Of a stretch of 15,002 bases of DNA, positions 1 through 6,781 are shown one piece after another (the first letter of the stretch is position 1; each line of letters opens with the position of its first letter). The translations under genes and the position numbers were made by a program. Origin of the DNA: an uncultured Bacteroidota bacterium (GTDB taxonomy: Bacteria > Bacteroidota > Bacteroidia > Chitinophagales > Chitinophagaceae). The notes under the pieces are model-generated. The model saw only the letters and a list, made by a program, of their open reading frames with translations, had not been told where the DNA came from and did not search any database. The DNA lies in the NCBI GenBank assembly GCA_903881265.1, contig CAIRSV010000274.1, positions 1-15,002 on the forward strand, in the 5' to 3' direction.

Positions 1-939
1 AAAAAGCCAACATCAGGAAGGTTAGAAGCCCCTTTTAGAAGCAAACCAACTGATGATGCGCGAGGCCCGCGTCCTGCAGGAGCCTCTGATCGCGCTCGTC
101 CGAAAAGTACATCCGACAGGGAACGACCTGCCTATGTAGGTGAACGAGGCAAGCCATCTAAAGAACGATTGGCGAATCCATACAGACAACAACCCAACGC
201 TTCAGAACCGACCGCTAAAACAGATGAGAAAATGCCGTTGAATAAATACATCGCGCATTGTGGTATCTGTTCCCGACGTGATGCCATCGACCTAATCAAA
301 CAAGGCAAGGTGAAAGTGAATGATCGTATTGAAAAAGAACCGGGTTATAAAGTGGCCGAAAAGGATGTGATCCTCTATGAAGATGCCAAGGTTCTTCCGC
401 AACGCAATCTTGTATACTATTTGCTCAATAAACCCAAAGATTTTATCACTACCACCGACGATCCAGAAGGACGTAAAACCGTGATGGATCTCTTTAAAAA
501 TGTGACGGAAGCACGCATTTTCCCAGTGGGGCGACTTGACCGCAATACAACAGGCCTTTTGTTGATGACCAACGACGGCGAACTCACCCAAAAACTATCC
601 CACCCCAAGCATAATACCAAGAAGGTCTATCAGGTTGGGCTTGATAAACCCTTGGCGAAGGCCGATTTTGAAGCCATTGCCAACGGATTGATGCTCGAAG
701 ATGGTCTTGCCGAAGTGGATGAAGTCGCGTTTATTAATCCGAAGGATAAAAAAGAAATCGGTATTGAAATCCACAGCGGCCGCAACCGCATCGTTCGTCG
801 TATTTTTGAACACCTCAACTATGAGGTCAAAACACTTGACCGCGTTATTTATGCTGGATTAACCAAAAAGAACCTTCCACGAGGCAAATTCCGCGAGTTG
901 GAACCACAAGAAGTTATTTTTCTGAAGCATTTTAAATAA
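1..939 (+). CDS. rluB: rRNA pseudouridine synthase, RluB/RsuA family (5' end outside window)
   Basis: This enzyme isomerises a specific uridine in rRNA to pseudouridine during ribosome maturation in the cytoplasm. The frame is open from base 1, so the gene starts upstream; 312 residues are visible. Visible residues 1 to about 77 are a low-complexity tail rich in Arg, Lys, Pro, Gly and Ser. An S4 RNA-binding domain follows (about 78-125, beginning MPLNKYIAHCGICSRRDAI). The catalytic domain carries the RsuA/RluB signature FPVGRLDRNTTGLLLMTNDG with the catalytic Asp at visible residue 180 (bases 538-540), and a C-terminal GRNRIVRRIFEHL motif. The TTG at 169 lies inside the tail and is not needed as a start. 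Long basic tails are, as I recall, common in Bacteroidota members. The family is certain; the exact target (RluB U2605-type, RluF or RsuA) cannot be fixed from sequence alone. Confidence 0.93.
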   Translation, partial: KKPTSGRLEAPFRSKPTDDARGPRPAGASDRARPKSTSDRERPAYVGERGKPSKERLANPYRQQPNASEPTAKTDEKMPLNKYIAHCGICSRRDAIDLIKQGKVKVNDRIEKEPGYKVAEKDVILYEDAKVLPQRNLVYYLLNKPKDFITTTDDPEGRKTVMDLFKNVTEARIFPVGRLDRNTTGLLLMTNDGELTQKLSHPKHNTKKVYQVGLDKPLAKADFEAIANGLMLEDGLAEVDEVAFINPKDKKEIGIEIHSGRNRIVRRIFEHLNYEVKTLDRVIYAGLTKKNLPRGKFRELEPQEVIFLKHFK

Positions 940-969
940 TGCATAGCGAATCGTGTTCGATGAACCGCA

Positions 970-989
970 GACAATTGGCCTCGGTTGTC
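970..989 (+). other. Short hairpin downstream of the pseudouridine synthase gene
   Basis: Bases 970-977 pair with 982-989 (8 bp including two G-U pairs) around the loop GCCT. It begins 30 bases after the stop codon. No run of T follows, so it is not a canonical intrinsic terminator. It may protect the 3' end of the mRNA or be chance. Confidence 0.3.
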
Positions 990-1032
990 AATGGGTATTA
1001 TTCTCTACAACATTCAATCTACAAAGAAATAA

Positions 1033-1064
1033 TTTGGTTTGTAAACACATTAGTACTACTTTCG
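1033..1064 (+). promoter_or_regulatory. Probable Bacteroidota promoter of rpsO
   Basis: A TTTG at 1033-1036 lies 20 bp before TACTTTCG at 1057-1064, one mismatch from the Bacteroidota -7 consensus TAnnTTTG. A second TTTG at 1038-1041 has a shorter spacing of 15 bp. Transcription would begin near 1070, giving a leader of about 30 nt before the rpsO ATG. No Shine-Dalgarno sequence is visible in that leader. Confidence 0.55.
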
Positions 1065-1100
1065 CACGATTATAAAAATTAAAACCCTAATACTTTAAAG

Positions 1101-1373
1101 ATGTCAGTATTAACTATCGAACGCAAAAAAGAATTATTCAAAATCCACGGTGGAAGCGAAACAAACACCGGATCAGTTGAAGCAAACATTGCCATGCTTA
1201 CGGAACGTATCAAACACATTTCGTCACATATGCAAACAAACAAGAAAGATTTCAACTCGAATCGCGGATTGATTCAATTAGTAGGTCAACGCAAAAAGCT
1301 ACTTACCTACCTCCAAAAAACAAACCTTCAGGGCTATCGTGCACTTCTTGTGACACTCGGCTTGAGAAAATAA
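1101..1373 (+). CDS. rpsO: 30S ribosomal protein S15 (uS15)
   Basis: Primary 16S rRNA-binding protein of the small subunit platform, where it joins the three-way junction of the central domain. The 90 residues match the family length (about 89). Recognisable blocks are FKIHGGSETNTGSVEANIA near the N-terminus, the helix TERIKHISSHMQTNKKDFNS, and RGLIQLVGQRKKLLTYLQ before the C-terminal end. It stands before pnp, the same order as in Escherichia coli and many other bacteria. It has its own predicted promoter and is followed directly by an intrinsic terminator, so a large share of its transcripts should be monocistronic. S15 often autoregulates its own mRNA, but I see no leader structure here that shows this. 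Confidence 0.98.
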   Translation: MSVLTIERKKELFKIHGGSETNTGSVEANIAMLTERIKHISSHMQTNKKDFNSNRGLIQLVGQRKKLLTYLQKTNLQGYRALLVTLGLRK

Positions 1374-1384
1374 TGTCGAAAATA

Positions 1385-1421
1385 GCATTCCCAACTCAAA
1401 AGGTTGGGAATTGCCATTTTT
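1385..1421 (+). terminator. Intrinsic terminator after rpsO
   Basis: The stem ATTCCCAAC (1387-1395) pairs perfectly with 1403-1411 around a 7-nt loop. The alternative pairing GCA (1385-1387) with TGC (1412-1414) lengthens it with one bulged base. TTTTT follows at 1417-1421. It starts 12 bases after the rpsO stop and separates rpsO from pnp. Confidence 0.82.
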
Positions 1422-1447
1422 AAGAGTTTCTCTTGAGCAAACTAGTC

Positions 1448-1526
1448 GTAAGGCATAAGTCGTAAGTAAAATAAACTACTTACCACTGTGCTACTTATGA
1501 CTTACGCCTTATTACTTATACCTTAA
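1448..1526 (+). repeat. Heptamer-periodic inverted repeat forming a long hairpin in the pnp leader
   Basis: Bases 1448-1468 pair with 1492-1512 over 21 positions, with one A-C mismatch and two G-U pairs, around a 23-nt loop. The left arm is three consecutive 7-mers of the type NTAAGNN (GTAAGGC, ATAAGTC, GTAAGTA). The right side is five consecutive 7-mers of the complementary type (TACTTAT, GACTTAC, GCCTTAT, TACTTAT, ACCTTAA). A further TACTTAC lies in the loop at 1477-1483 and allows an alternative short hairpin with 1462-1468. No T-run follows directly, and the pnp ATG is 10 bases beyond the last unit. It may be a dispersed intergenic repeat, an mRNA-processing hairpin, or both. Confidence 0.75.
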
Positions 1527-1536
1527 TAAAAAAAAC

Positions 1537-3657
1537 ATGTTCAATATAAAAACAAAAACCTTCGATATCGGTGACGGCAGAATGGTCACTATCGAAACCG
1601 GGAAACTGGCCCGTCAGGCAGATGGTTCTGTCACAGTAAGAATGGGCAACTGCGTACTGCTTGCCACAGTCGTTGCCAACAAAGAAGCTAAAGCGGGACA
1701 ATCATTCTTCCCCCTATCCGTCGATTATCAGGAAAAATTTGCCTCTGCAGGTCGTATCCCGGGATCTTTCTTCAAGCGTGAAGGACGATTAAGCGATTAT
1801 GAAATTCTGATTTCACGTCTTATCGATCGCGCCTTGCGTCCGTTATTCCCATCTGACTATCTATGCGAAGTACAGGTGTTGGTTTCATTGATCTCTTCTG
1901 ATGCTGAAATTATGCCCGATGCTTTAGCCGCTCTAGCCGCTTCTGCTGCCTTAGCCGTTTCTGATATTCCAATTGAAGAAGTCATTTCTGAAGTTCGTGT
2001 ATCTCGTATCGCCGGCAACTTCGTTATCAACCCAACTCGTTCGCAAATGAAAGAATCTGATTTAGATTTTATCATTGCGGCTACAGAGAAGAATATTATG
2101 ATGGTGGAAGGCGAAAGCAAGGAATGTAGTGAAGCCGATTTGATCAAAGCAATCGAACTCGGACACGAAGCCATCAAAATACAAGTAAAAGCTCAAAAAG
2201 AATTATGGGAAATGTGCGGATCACCTGCTAAACGTGATTACGCGAAACCATACAGAAACGAAGAACTGAATCAAAAAATTGCAGCCTTCGCGAAAGATAA
2301 AGTCTATCAAGTGGCCAAATCGGCTCTTGGCAAACACGAGCGCAGTGCGGCTTTCAAAGCGATCGGCGTTGAGTTGGTGCAGCATTTAGGCGAATTAGCT
2401 GATGAAGACAAAGGCCTTGTCGGTATGTACCTCCACGATCTTGAAAAAGATGTGATCCGTAATATGATGGTCGACGAGAAAGTCCGTCTCGATGGACGCG
2501 CACCCGATCAGGTTCGTGCCCTCGAAATGGAAGTTGATATTATCCCTGGTCCTCACGGTGTGTCGTTATTCACACGTGGTGAAACCCAATCATTAAGTAC
2601 GGCCACCCTTGGTACACCGGATGATGAGAAGATGATCGAAGATGCCGAACACAGCGAATACCTGAGTTTCTATCTTCACTACAACTTCCCTCCGTTCTCA
2701 ACCGGTGAAGTGAAAATGATGCGTGGTGTAGGTCGTCGTGAAGTAGGTCATGGTAATCTCGCGCAACGTTCGTTGAAGCAAGTCCTTCCACCAAAAGAAA
2801 AATTCCCTTATACCATCCGTATCGTTTCTGATATCCTTGAAAGTAATGGTTCGTCGTCAATGGCTACTGTTTGCGCAGGTTCATTGGCGTTGATGGATGC
2901 CGGTGTGCCAATCGAAAAACACGTTTCAGGCGTGGCTATGGGATTAGTATCTCGTGAAGATGGCAAATGGGTTGTCTTGACCGATATCTTGGGTGATGAA
3001 GATCACTTAGGTGATATGGACTTTAAAGTAACCGGTACCAAAGATGGTATCGTAGGTATTCAAATGGATATCAAAGTGGATGGATTAAGTATGGACGTGA
3101 TGATGCAAGCGCTTGAGCAAGCTAAACGCGGACGTATGCATATCCTTGATGCGATGTACGAAGCGATGCCAGTGTATCGTGCAGATTTGAAGCCACATGC
3201 ACCTCGTATGGAATTCCTGACTATCGAAAAAGAATTCATCGGTGCGATCATCGGGCCTGGTGGAAAAATCATACAAGAAATTCAACGCGAAACCGGCACA
3301 ACAATTACCATTGAAGAAGTGGATAATCGTGGTGAGGTTAGTATCTTCTCTAAACAAAAAGAAGGATTGGATAAAGCCCTTGCGTGGATACGCGGTATCG
3401 TACAAGTGCCTGAAATCGGCGCTACCTACGAATCAGTGGTGAAATCAATCATGCCGTTCGGTGCGTTCGTCGAGTTCATGCCAGGCAAACAAGGCTTGCT
3501 GCATATCTCTGAAATCAGCTGGCAACGTCTCGAAACAATGGATGGCGTATTCAAAGAAGGCGATAAGGTATCTGTGAAGCTCACCGGTACCGATCCTAAG
3601 ACCGGGAAATACAAATTCTCACGTAAGGTCTTGCTGCCAAAACCAGAAGCCAATTAA
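1537..3657 (+). CDS. pnp: Polyribonucleotide nucleotidyltransferase (PNPase)
   Basis: Phosphorolytic 3'-5' exoribonuclease, normally a homotrimer, that degrades mRNA and structured RNA to nucleoside diphosphates and can also add tails. The 706 residues give the full domain order. The first RNase PH-like domain is about 10-145, followed by an all-helical linker. The second RNase PH-like domain is about 315-545, with RR at 400-401, the phosphate-site serines SNGSSS near 437-441, and the metal/catalytic aspartates Asp487 and Asp493 in GDEDHLGDMDFK. The KH domain follows (GAIIGPGGKIIQEIQ, about 569-583), then the S1 domain (about 627-698, FGAFVEFMPGKQGLLHISEI). All key residues expected for activity are present. 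The start is the ATG after an A-rich stretch with no Shine-Dalgarno. The upstream hairpin suggests post-transcriptional control. Confidence 0.98.
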   Translation: MFNIKTKTFDIGDGRMVTIETGKLARQADGSVTVRMGNCVLLATVVANKEAKAGQSFFPLSVDYQEKFASAGRIPGSFFKREGRLSDYEILISRLIDRALRPLFPSDYLCEVQVLVSLISSDAEIMPDALAALAASAALAVSDIPIEEVISEVRVSRIAGNFVINPTRSQMKESDLDFIIAATEKNIMMVEGESKECSEADLIKAIELGHEAIKIQVKAQKELWEMCGSPAKRDYAKPYRNEELNQKIAAFAKDKVYQVAKSALGKHERSAAFKAIGVELVQHLGELADEDKGLVGMYLHDLEKDVIRNMMVDEKVRLDGRAPDQVRALEMEVDIIPGPHGVSLFTRGETQSLSTATLGTPDDEKMIEDAEHSEYLSFYLHYNFPPFSTGEVKMMRGVGRREVGHGNLAQRSLKQVLPPKEKFPYTIRIVSDILESNGSSSMATVCAGSLALMDAGVPIEKHVSGVAMGLVSREDGKWVVLTDILGDEDHLGDMDFKVTGTKDGIVGIQMDIKVDGLSMDVMMQALEQAKRGRMHILDAMYEAMPVYRADLKPHAPRMEFLTIEKEFIGAIIGPGGKIIQEIQRETGTTITIEEVDNRGEVSIFSKQKEGLDKALAWIRGIVQVPEIGATYESVVKSIMPFGAFVEFMPGKQGLLHISEISWQRLETMDGVFKEGDKVSVKLTGTDPKTGKYKFSRKVLLPKPEAN

Positions 3658-3676
3658 TACAATTATTCTCAAACAT

Positions 3677-3705
3677 AAAATCGTCCTTCGGGGCGATTTT
3701 TTTTT
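3677..3705 (+). terminator. Strong intrinsic terminator of pnp with UUCG tetraloop
   Basis: Bases 3677-3686 pair with 3691-3700 (10 bp, one G-U pair) around the very stable loop C(TTCG)G. The 3' arm runs into nine T residues at 3697-3705. It starts 19 bases after the pnp stop. Confidence 0.92.
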
Positions 3706-3746
3706 GGAGCAGACTATCTTCGTTTCTTCCCGAAATAACGTCCCGC

Positions 3747-3791
3747 TCTTCGCTGCAATCCACGCGAAGCGCGTGGGATTTTCGCTGCGAT
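3747..3791 (-). repeat. REP-like hairpin flanked by two copies of a GCAGCGAA motif
   Basis: On the minus strand two similar short units, ATCGCAGCGAAAA (3779-3791) and ATTGCAGCGAAGA (3747-3759), flank a hairpin. Its stem is CCACGCG (3760-3766) pairing with CGCGTGG (3770-3776) over a 3-base loop. This looks like the GC-richer extragenic elements I associate with Bacteroidota intergenic regions, but I cannot count copies from one window. Together with the 24-bp repeat at 3884-3931 it fills much of the gene-free stretch 3706-4008. Confidence 0.5.
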
Positions 3792-3883
3792 CGAGGCTAG
3801 TGATGATGTAAGTCAGTTCTGATAAAGTGTACAAACCTATCCTTATTAAAAAATACAGTGGCTGTCCCATCAGAAGTTTAAAC

Positions 3884-3931
3884 CGCAAAGGACACAGTGA
3901 AAGAATGCGCAAAGAACGCAGTGAACGAAGA
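3884..3931 (+). repeat. Two tandem 24-bp imperfect direct repeats
   Basis: The unit at 3884-3907 (beginning CGCAAAGGACACAGTGAA) is followed directly by a second copy at 3908-3931 (beginning CGCAAAGAACGCAGTGAA). Most positions are identical. Each unit is itself roughly two 12-mers. No reading frame of interest crosses it. It is likely a fragment of a dispersed intergenic repeat. Confidence 0.6.
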
Positions 3932-3989
3932 TTTTGCGATCATCAGTGAAAAACTTCTTTTGGGTATCTTCATCTTTTATTTTAACGCC

Positions 3990-4016
3990 TTGTTTCGATA
4001 GCAAGCTTTACTTTTG
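3990..4016 (+). promoter_or_regulatory. Bacteroidota promoter of the HMA protein gene
   Basis: TTG at 3990-3992 lies 16 bp before a perfect -7 element TACTTTTG at 4009-4016. Transcription should begin near 4023. This makes the in-frame ATG at 4019 very unlikely as a start and supports the ATG at 4064. Confidence 0.7.
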
Positions 4017-4063
4017 CTATGTCATTTAAGCGCTATATAAACCTCCACAATAAAACAATTCAT

Positions 4064-4420
4064 ATGAAACACTTTCTGCTGACCTGCTCTTTGTTACTCG
4101 TCTTTACACTGACACAAACCACTCTTTCAGCCCAATCTAAAACAGTTACTGATACGATTGCCATATCAGGTAATTGCGGCGAATGCAAAGACCGCATTGA
4201 AGAAGCCGCCTATATCAAAGGTGTAAAATCTGCGAAATGGGATAAGTCAAGCAAACTATTGACGGTAACATATAACAACGAAAAGACTACCTTAGACAAG
4301 ATCGAATTGGCTATTGCCAAAGCCGGTCACGATACCCCTAATCATAAGTCGACCGATAAAACATATCAAAAACTTCCGGCTTGTTGCGCCTATCGAATAC
4401 CGGGTGGTGAGCACGATTAA
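4064..4420 (+). CDS. Exported heavy-metal-associated (HMA) domain protein
   Basis: Small periplasmic or surface protein, probably a copper or other soft-metal binder. From this start the product is 118 residues with a clear Sec signal peptide (MKHFLLTCSLLLVFTLTQ, likely cut after Ala23 in LSAQ). An HMA ferredoxin-like fold follows: the metal-site loop GNCGECKDRIEE (Cys38, Cys41), a WDKSSKLLTVTYNN strand region, and TTLDKIELAIAKAGHDT. After it come a Cys-Cys pair (107-108, LPACCAYR) and a His-containing end. The LPxCCxY tail resembles Bacteroidota proteins annotated as cation transporter or HMA proteins. A start 45 bases upstream (4019) would hide the signal peptide and overlap the promoter, so I rejected it. 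No efflux pump or regulator adjoins it, so a role in metal trafficking is inferred only from the fold. Confidence 0.88.
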   Translation: MKHFLLTCSLLLVFTLTQTTLSAQSKTVTDTIAISGNCGECKDRIEEAAYIKGVKSAKWDKSSKLLTVTYNNEKTTLDKIELAIAKAGHDTPNHKSTDKTYQKLPACCAYRIPGGEHD

Positions 4421-4613
4421 TCCTCGCATTCTAGCTCATTGAGTACGAATACACTGAGAGCCTTATGGCAGTATTCGAAATTAAAACAGCATGCGATAAT
4501 CGTAATGTGTGCAGTTTGCGTATGCGGCATAGAAAAAATTCCACCACTTTGTTAAACGCTTTTAGGCAAGCGCCATGTAAAAAGTGATTGCACTCTCAAC
4601 GAGTCGCACTTCA

Positions 4614-5357
4614 TTACTCAAGGCATAAATTTTTCAATGAAAATAAGTTGCCATTGACCACATTAAAATCAACTTCAGATCGGATACCATTGACATGACC
4701 CTTGCAATTATGTTGCCACAAGGTCCATTTGCGGTTCACCCTGGGCGCATTACATTGCTCGTAATGTGCAGCCCATAAAGGGTATTCGTCAAAGGCCTCG
4801 CCAAGTTTGTCGGCATAAAAATCAACATTGGTATAAATGATAGGCTTCTTGCCATAGTTGTGTTCTAGCAAGTCGGCACATTCCTTGAGCGACTTCTGAA
4901 TATTCTTATCCGACATATGGTTGCTTTCTTCAATATCGATGACCGGAGGCAGGTCGCCCGACTCTAACTTTACCTTCGATATAAAATAATTGGCTTGCAC
5001 TTTTCCGCTTTTATTTGGATGAAAATAGAGATACGCCCCACGAAGAATACCATGTTTCTTCATGCCCTTCCAGTTCTGATTAAAGCAACCGTCGGTTCGA
5101 TTTGTGCCTTCGGTGGCCTTGGCGATCGCAAAGGAAATTCGCTGCCCGCGGTCTCGCATCTTGCTAACCAAACCCCAATCGATACCTTGCTGATAACGCG
5201 ACACGTCGATGCCATGTGTTGCATATCCAGCGGGTATTTTAATCCCAAAATTTGGATACAGCACTGTTTTTTTTTTGATAAAAAAACGGTCGACTACGAC
5301 TAGCGTAAACAATAAAAATCCAATGCTGTAAATGGTATATCTAAGTCGTTTTTTCAT
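4614..5357 (-). CDS. GH25 family lysozyme, membrane-anchored
   Basis: Probable N-acetylmuramidase that cleaves the MurNAc-GlcNAc bond of peptidoglycan. The 247 residues start with a short basic stretch and one transmembrane segment or uncleaved signal (about 8-22), so the catalytic domain should face the periplasm. GH25 landmarks are all present: HGIDVSRYQQGIDW (Asp51), FAIAKATEGTNRTDGCF, RGAYLYFHP, the catalytic LPPVIDIEES (Asp141, Glu143), KKPIIYTN, PLWAAHYE, and WTLWQHN with SEVDFNVVNG near the end. It is transcribed divergently from porQ and convergently with the HMA gene. The coding strand has a run of ten A (complement of 5267-5276) at codons 28-31, just after the anchor, next to a run of seven T. 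No C-terminal type IX sorting domain is visible. Cell-wall remodelling is the likely role; attack on other bacteria is possible. Confidence 0.93.
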   Translation of the reverse strand: MKKRLRYTIYSIGFLLFTLVVVDRFFIKKKTVLYPNFGIKIPAGYATHGIDVSRYQQGIDWGLVSKMRDRGQRISFAIAKATEGTNRTDGCFNQNWKGMKKHGILRGAYLYFHPNKSGKVQANYFISKVKLESGDLPPVIDIEESNHMSDKNIQKSLKECADLLEHNYGKKPIIYTNVDFYADKLGEAFDEYPLWAAHYEQCNAPRVNRKWTLWQHNCKGHVNGIRSEVDFNVVNGNLFSLKNLCLE

Positions 5358-5405
5358 GGAAGGAAAGAAATGTGAGGCTAAAAAACTATTTGTTGTGAAA
5401 TCAAA

Positions 5406-5413
5406 TATCTTTG
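5406..5413 (+). promoter_or_regulatory. Possible -7 element of porQ
   Basis: TATCTTTG at 5406-5413 matches TAnnTTTG exactly and lies 14 bases before the chosen porQ ATG. The upstream TTTG at 5389-5392 is only 13 bp away, shorter than usual, so the -33 partner is unconvincing. Confidence 0.45.
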
Positions 5414-5427
5414 ATCATTCATCGTTT

Positions 5428-6528
5428 ATGCTTTCAATGCGAATATACGCTTTCCTTTTTCTTTTTGCTTGTATCACGTCCACCCAAGCGCAAATTCTCG
5501 GAGGCGAACATGTGTTTGAATTTTTACGTTTATCCCAGAACCCACATGTGACAGCCCTTGGCGGCGTGGCCATCAGCTGCCCAGCAAACGATGTCATGAT
5601 GAGCACTTCTAATCCGGCCTTGTTACGACCTTCGTTTCACACAAGCCTTGGTCTGAATTACAATCTCTATTATGCAGGTACCAAGGTGTCTAATTTGTTT
5701 TACGCGCAACACATTAAATCGCTCAACACAACTGTTGGATTAGGGATCCAATATCTTAATTACGGCAGTTTTCAATTGACAGATAATATTGGCAATCAAT
5801 ACGGCGATGCAAAGGCTGCTGATTATGCCATCAGTTTGAGTGCATCAAAATCATATCTTACTCGTTGGCGTTATGGTGCCACATTAAAGTTGGCCAATTC
5901 AACACTCATCGATAAAAAAGCCAGTGCGTTACTAGCTGATATTGGCGTGGCGTATGCCGATACCATGAACCTGTGGTATGCCGGTGCGGTTATTAAAAAT
6001 GCGGGTGTGGTGATTAAAAATTATGAAGCCGGTGTCAATCAACCCTTGCCAATAGATCTGCAAATTGGCGTGACAAAAAAATTCAAGAAGGCACCTTTCT
6101 CTATCATGGTATTGGCGCATCATTTACAGACGTGGAATATCCGTTATGATAATCCAGCCGATCAGGTGAACAATCAACTCTTATTCACCGACAGCAATAA
6201 CACAAAAACAAAAACGTATTTTGCCGATAAGTTGTTTAGACATTTTGTATTTGCACTCGATATCAATTTAGGCAAACGCCTTGAAATTAGTGCAGGGTAC
6301 AATCATATGCGACGCGCTGAATTAGCGATCTCTGAGAAAAAAGCAATGTCGGGTTTTTCATACGGCATGGGGTTGTATTTGAATAAATTTATTATCCATG
6401 TGGCGCAATCACATTACCATATCGCCGGCGCTTCTACCGAAATTGGTTTGGCATTAAAGCTCAATCAACTTATTGGCGGAGGGAATCATATCAACTGGAG
6501 CGAGAAATTTGCAAATAGCTATCAGTAG
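5428..6528 (+). CDS. porQ: Type IX secretion system protein PorQ
   Basis: Outer-membrane beta-barrel-like protein of the PorQ family. In Porphyromonas gingivalis PorQ works with PorU, PorV and PorZ in the attachment complex that processes type IX cargo at the cell surface. From this start the product is 366 residues. A signal peptide (MLSMRIYAFLFLFACITSTQAQ) is followed by the family-typical ILGGEHVFEFLRLSQNPHV and TALGGVAIS. Next come NPALLRPSFHTSLGLNYNLYYAG, YGSFQLTD with GNQYGDAKAADYAIS, and repeated amphipathic strands to the C-terminus. ATG 5437 is an equally good start. An in-frame ATG at 5332 would overlap the lysozyme start and put 32 unrelated residues before the signal peptide. No other type IX genes are nearby. 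The family call rests on recalled motifs, not a search. Confidence 0.85.
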   Translation: MLSMRIYAFLFLFACITSTQAQILGGEHVFEFLRLSQNPHVTALGGVAISCPANDVMMSTSNPALLRPSFHTSLGLNYNLYYAGTKVSNLFYAQHIKSLNTTVGLGIQYLNYGSFQLTDNIGNQYGDAKAADYAISLSASKSYLTRWRYGATLKLANSTLIDKKASALLADIGVAYADTMNLWYAGAVIKNAGVVIKNYEAGVNQPLPIDLQIGVTKKFKKAPFSIMVLAHHLQTWNIRYDNPADQVNNQLLFTDSNNTKTKTYFADKLFRHFVFALDINLGKRLEISAGYNHMRRAELAISEKKAMSGFSYGMGLYLNKFIIHVAQSHYHIAGASTEIGLALKLNQLIGGGNHINWSEKFANSYQ

Positions 6529-6728
6529 CATTACGTATTTTTTTGTTGGTCATCATATCGGTATGGACAATATTCATCGATACCTCAGTAAACGTATCTG
6601 GTCGTTTTTAGTCGTTCTATTTATGCATGAATTCAATAAGCGAATCTTGAAAAAAGTTCTCGACAAATTCCCATCTACGCACGATTTTCCCCGCTGAATA
6701 ACCATTTTCCCTATCTGCTCAATTGCAC

Positions 6729-6758
6729 TTGTGTGATGATGTAAGAGTTGTACGTTTG
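6729..6758 (+). promoter_or_regulatory. Bacteroidota promoter of the HHH protein gene
   Basis: TTG at 6729-6731, a 19-bp spacer, then TACGTTTG at 6751-6758 is an exact fit to the Bacteroidota consensus. Transcription should begin near 6765, giving a leader of about 17 nt before the ATG at 6782. The rest of the gap after porQ (6529-6728) shows no gene that I can support. Confidence 0.78.
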
Positions 6759-6781
6759 ATATCATACCAAGTTAGTTCAAT

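Noticed and set aside
169..171. TTG start for the pseudouridine synthase
   Set aside because: The frame is open back to base 1 with similar composition, so the gene simply begins upstream of the window.
2570..2860. Long minus-strand frames inside pnp and other genes
   Set aside because: They lie wholly within genes with complete family motifs on the other strand and show no recognisable domain themselves.
4484..4530. Imperfect GCATGCG-type hairpin between the HMA and lysozyme genes
   Set aside because: Seven pairs with a wobble, a long loop, and too far from the lysozyme stop; no clear T-run.
5332..5427. N-terminal extension of porQ from the ATG at 5332
   Set aside because: It overlaps the lysozyme start on the other strand, lies upstream of a possible -7 element, and would bury the signal peptide.
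6518..6544. Short stem GCTA/TAGC followed by seven T after porQ
   Set aside because: Only four base pairs and eight bases between stem and T-run; too weak for an intrinsic terminator.
6617..6718. Minus-strand open stretch of about 33 codons with protein-like composition between porQ and the HHH gene
   Set aside because: No plausible start codon with a promoter, a stop directly upstream, and no recognised family; could be a remnant but cannot be supported.
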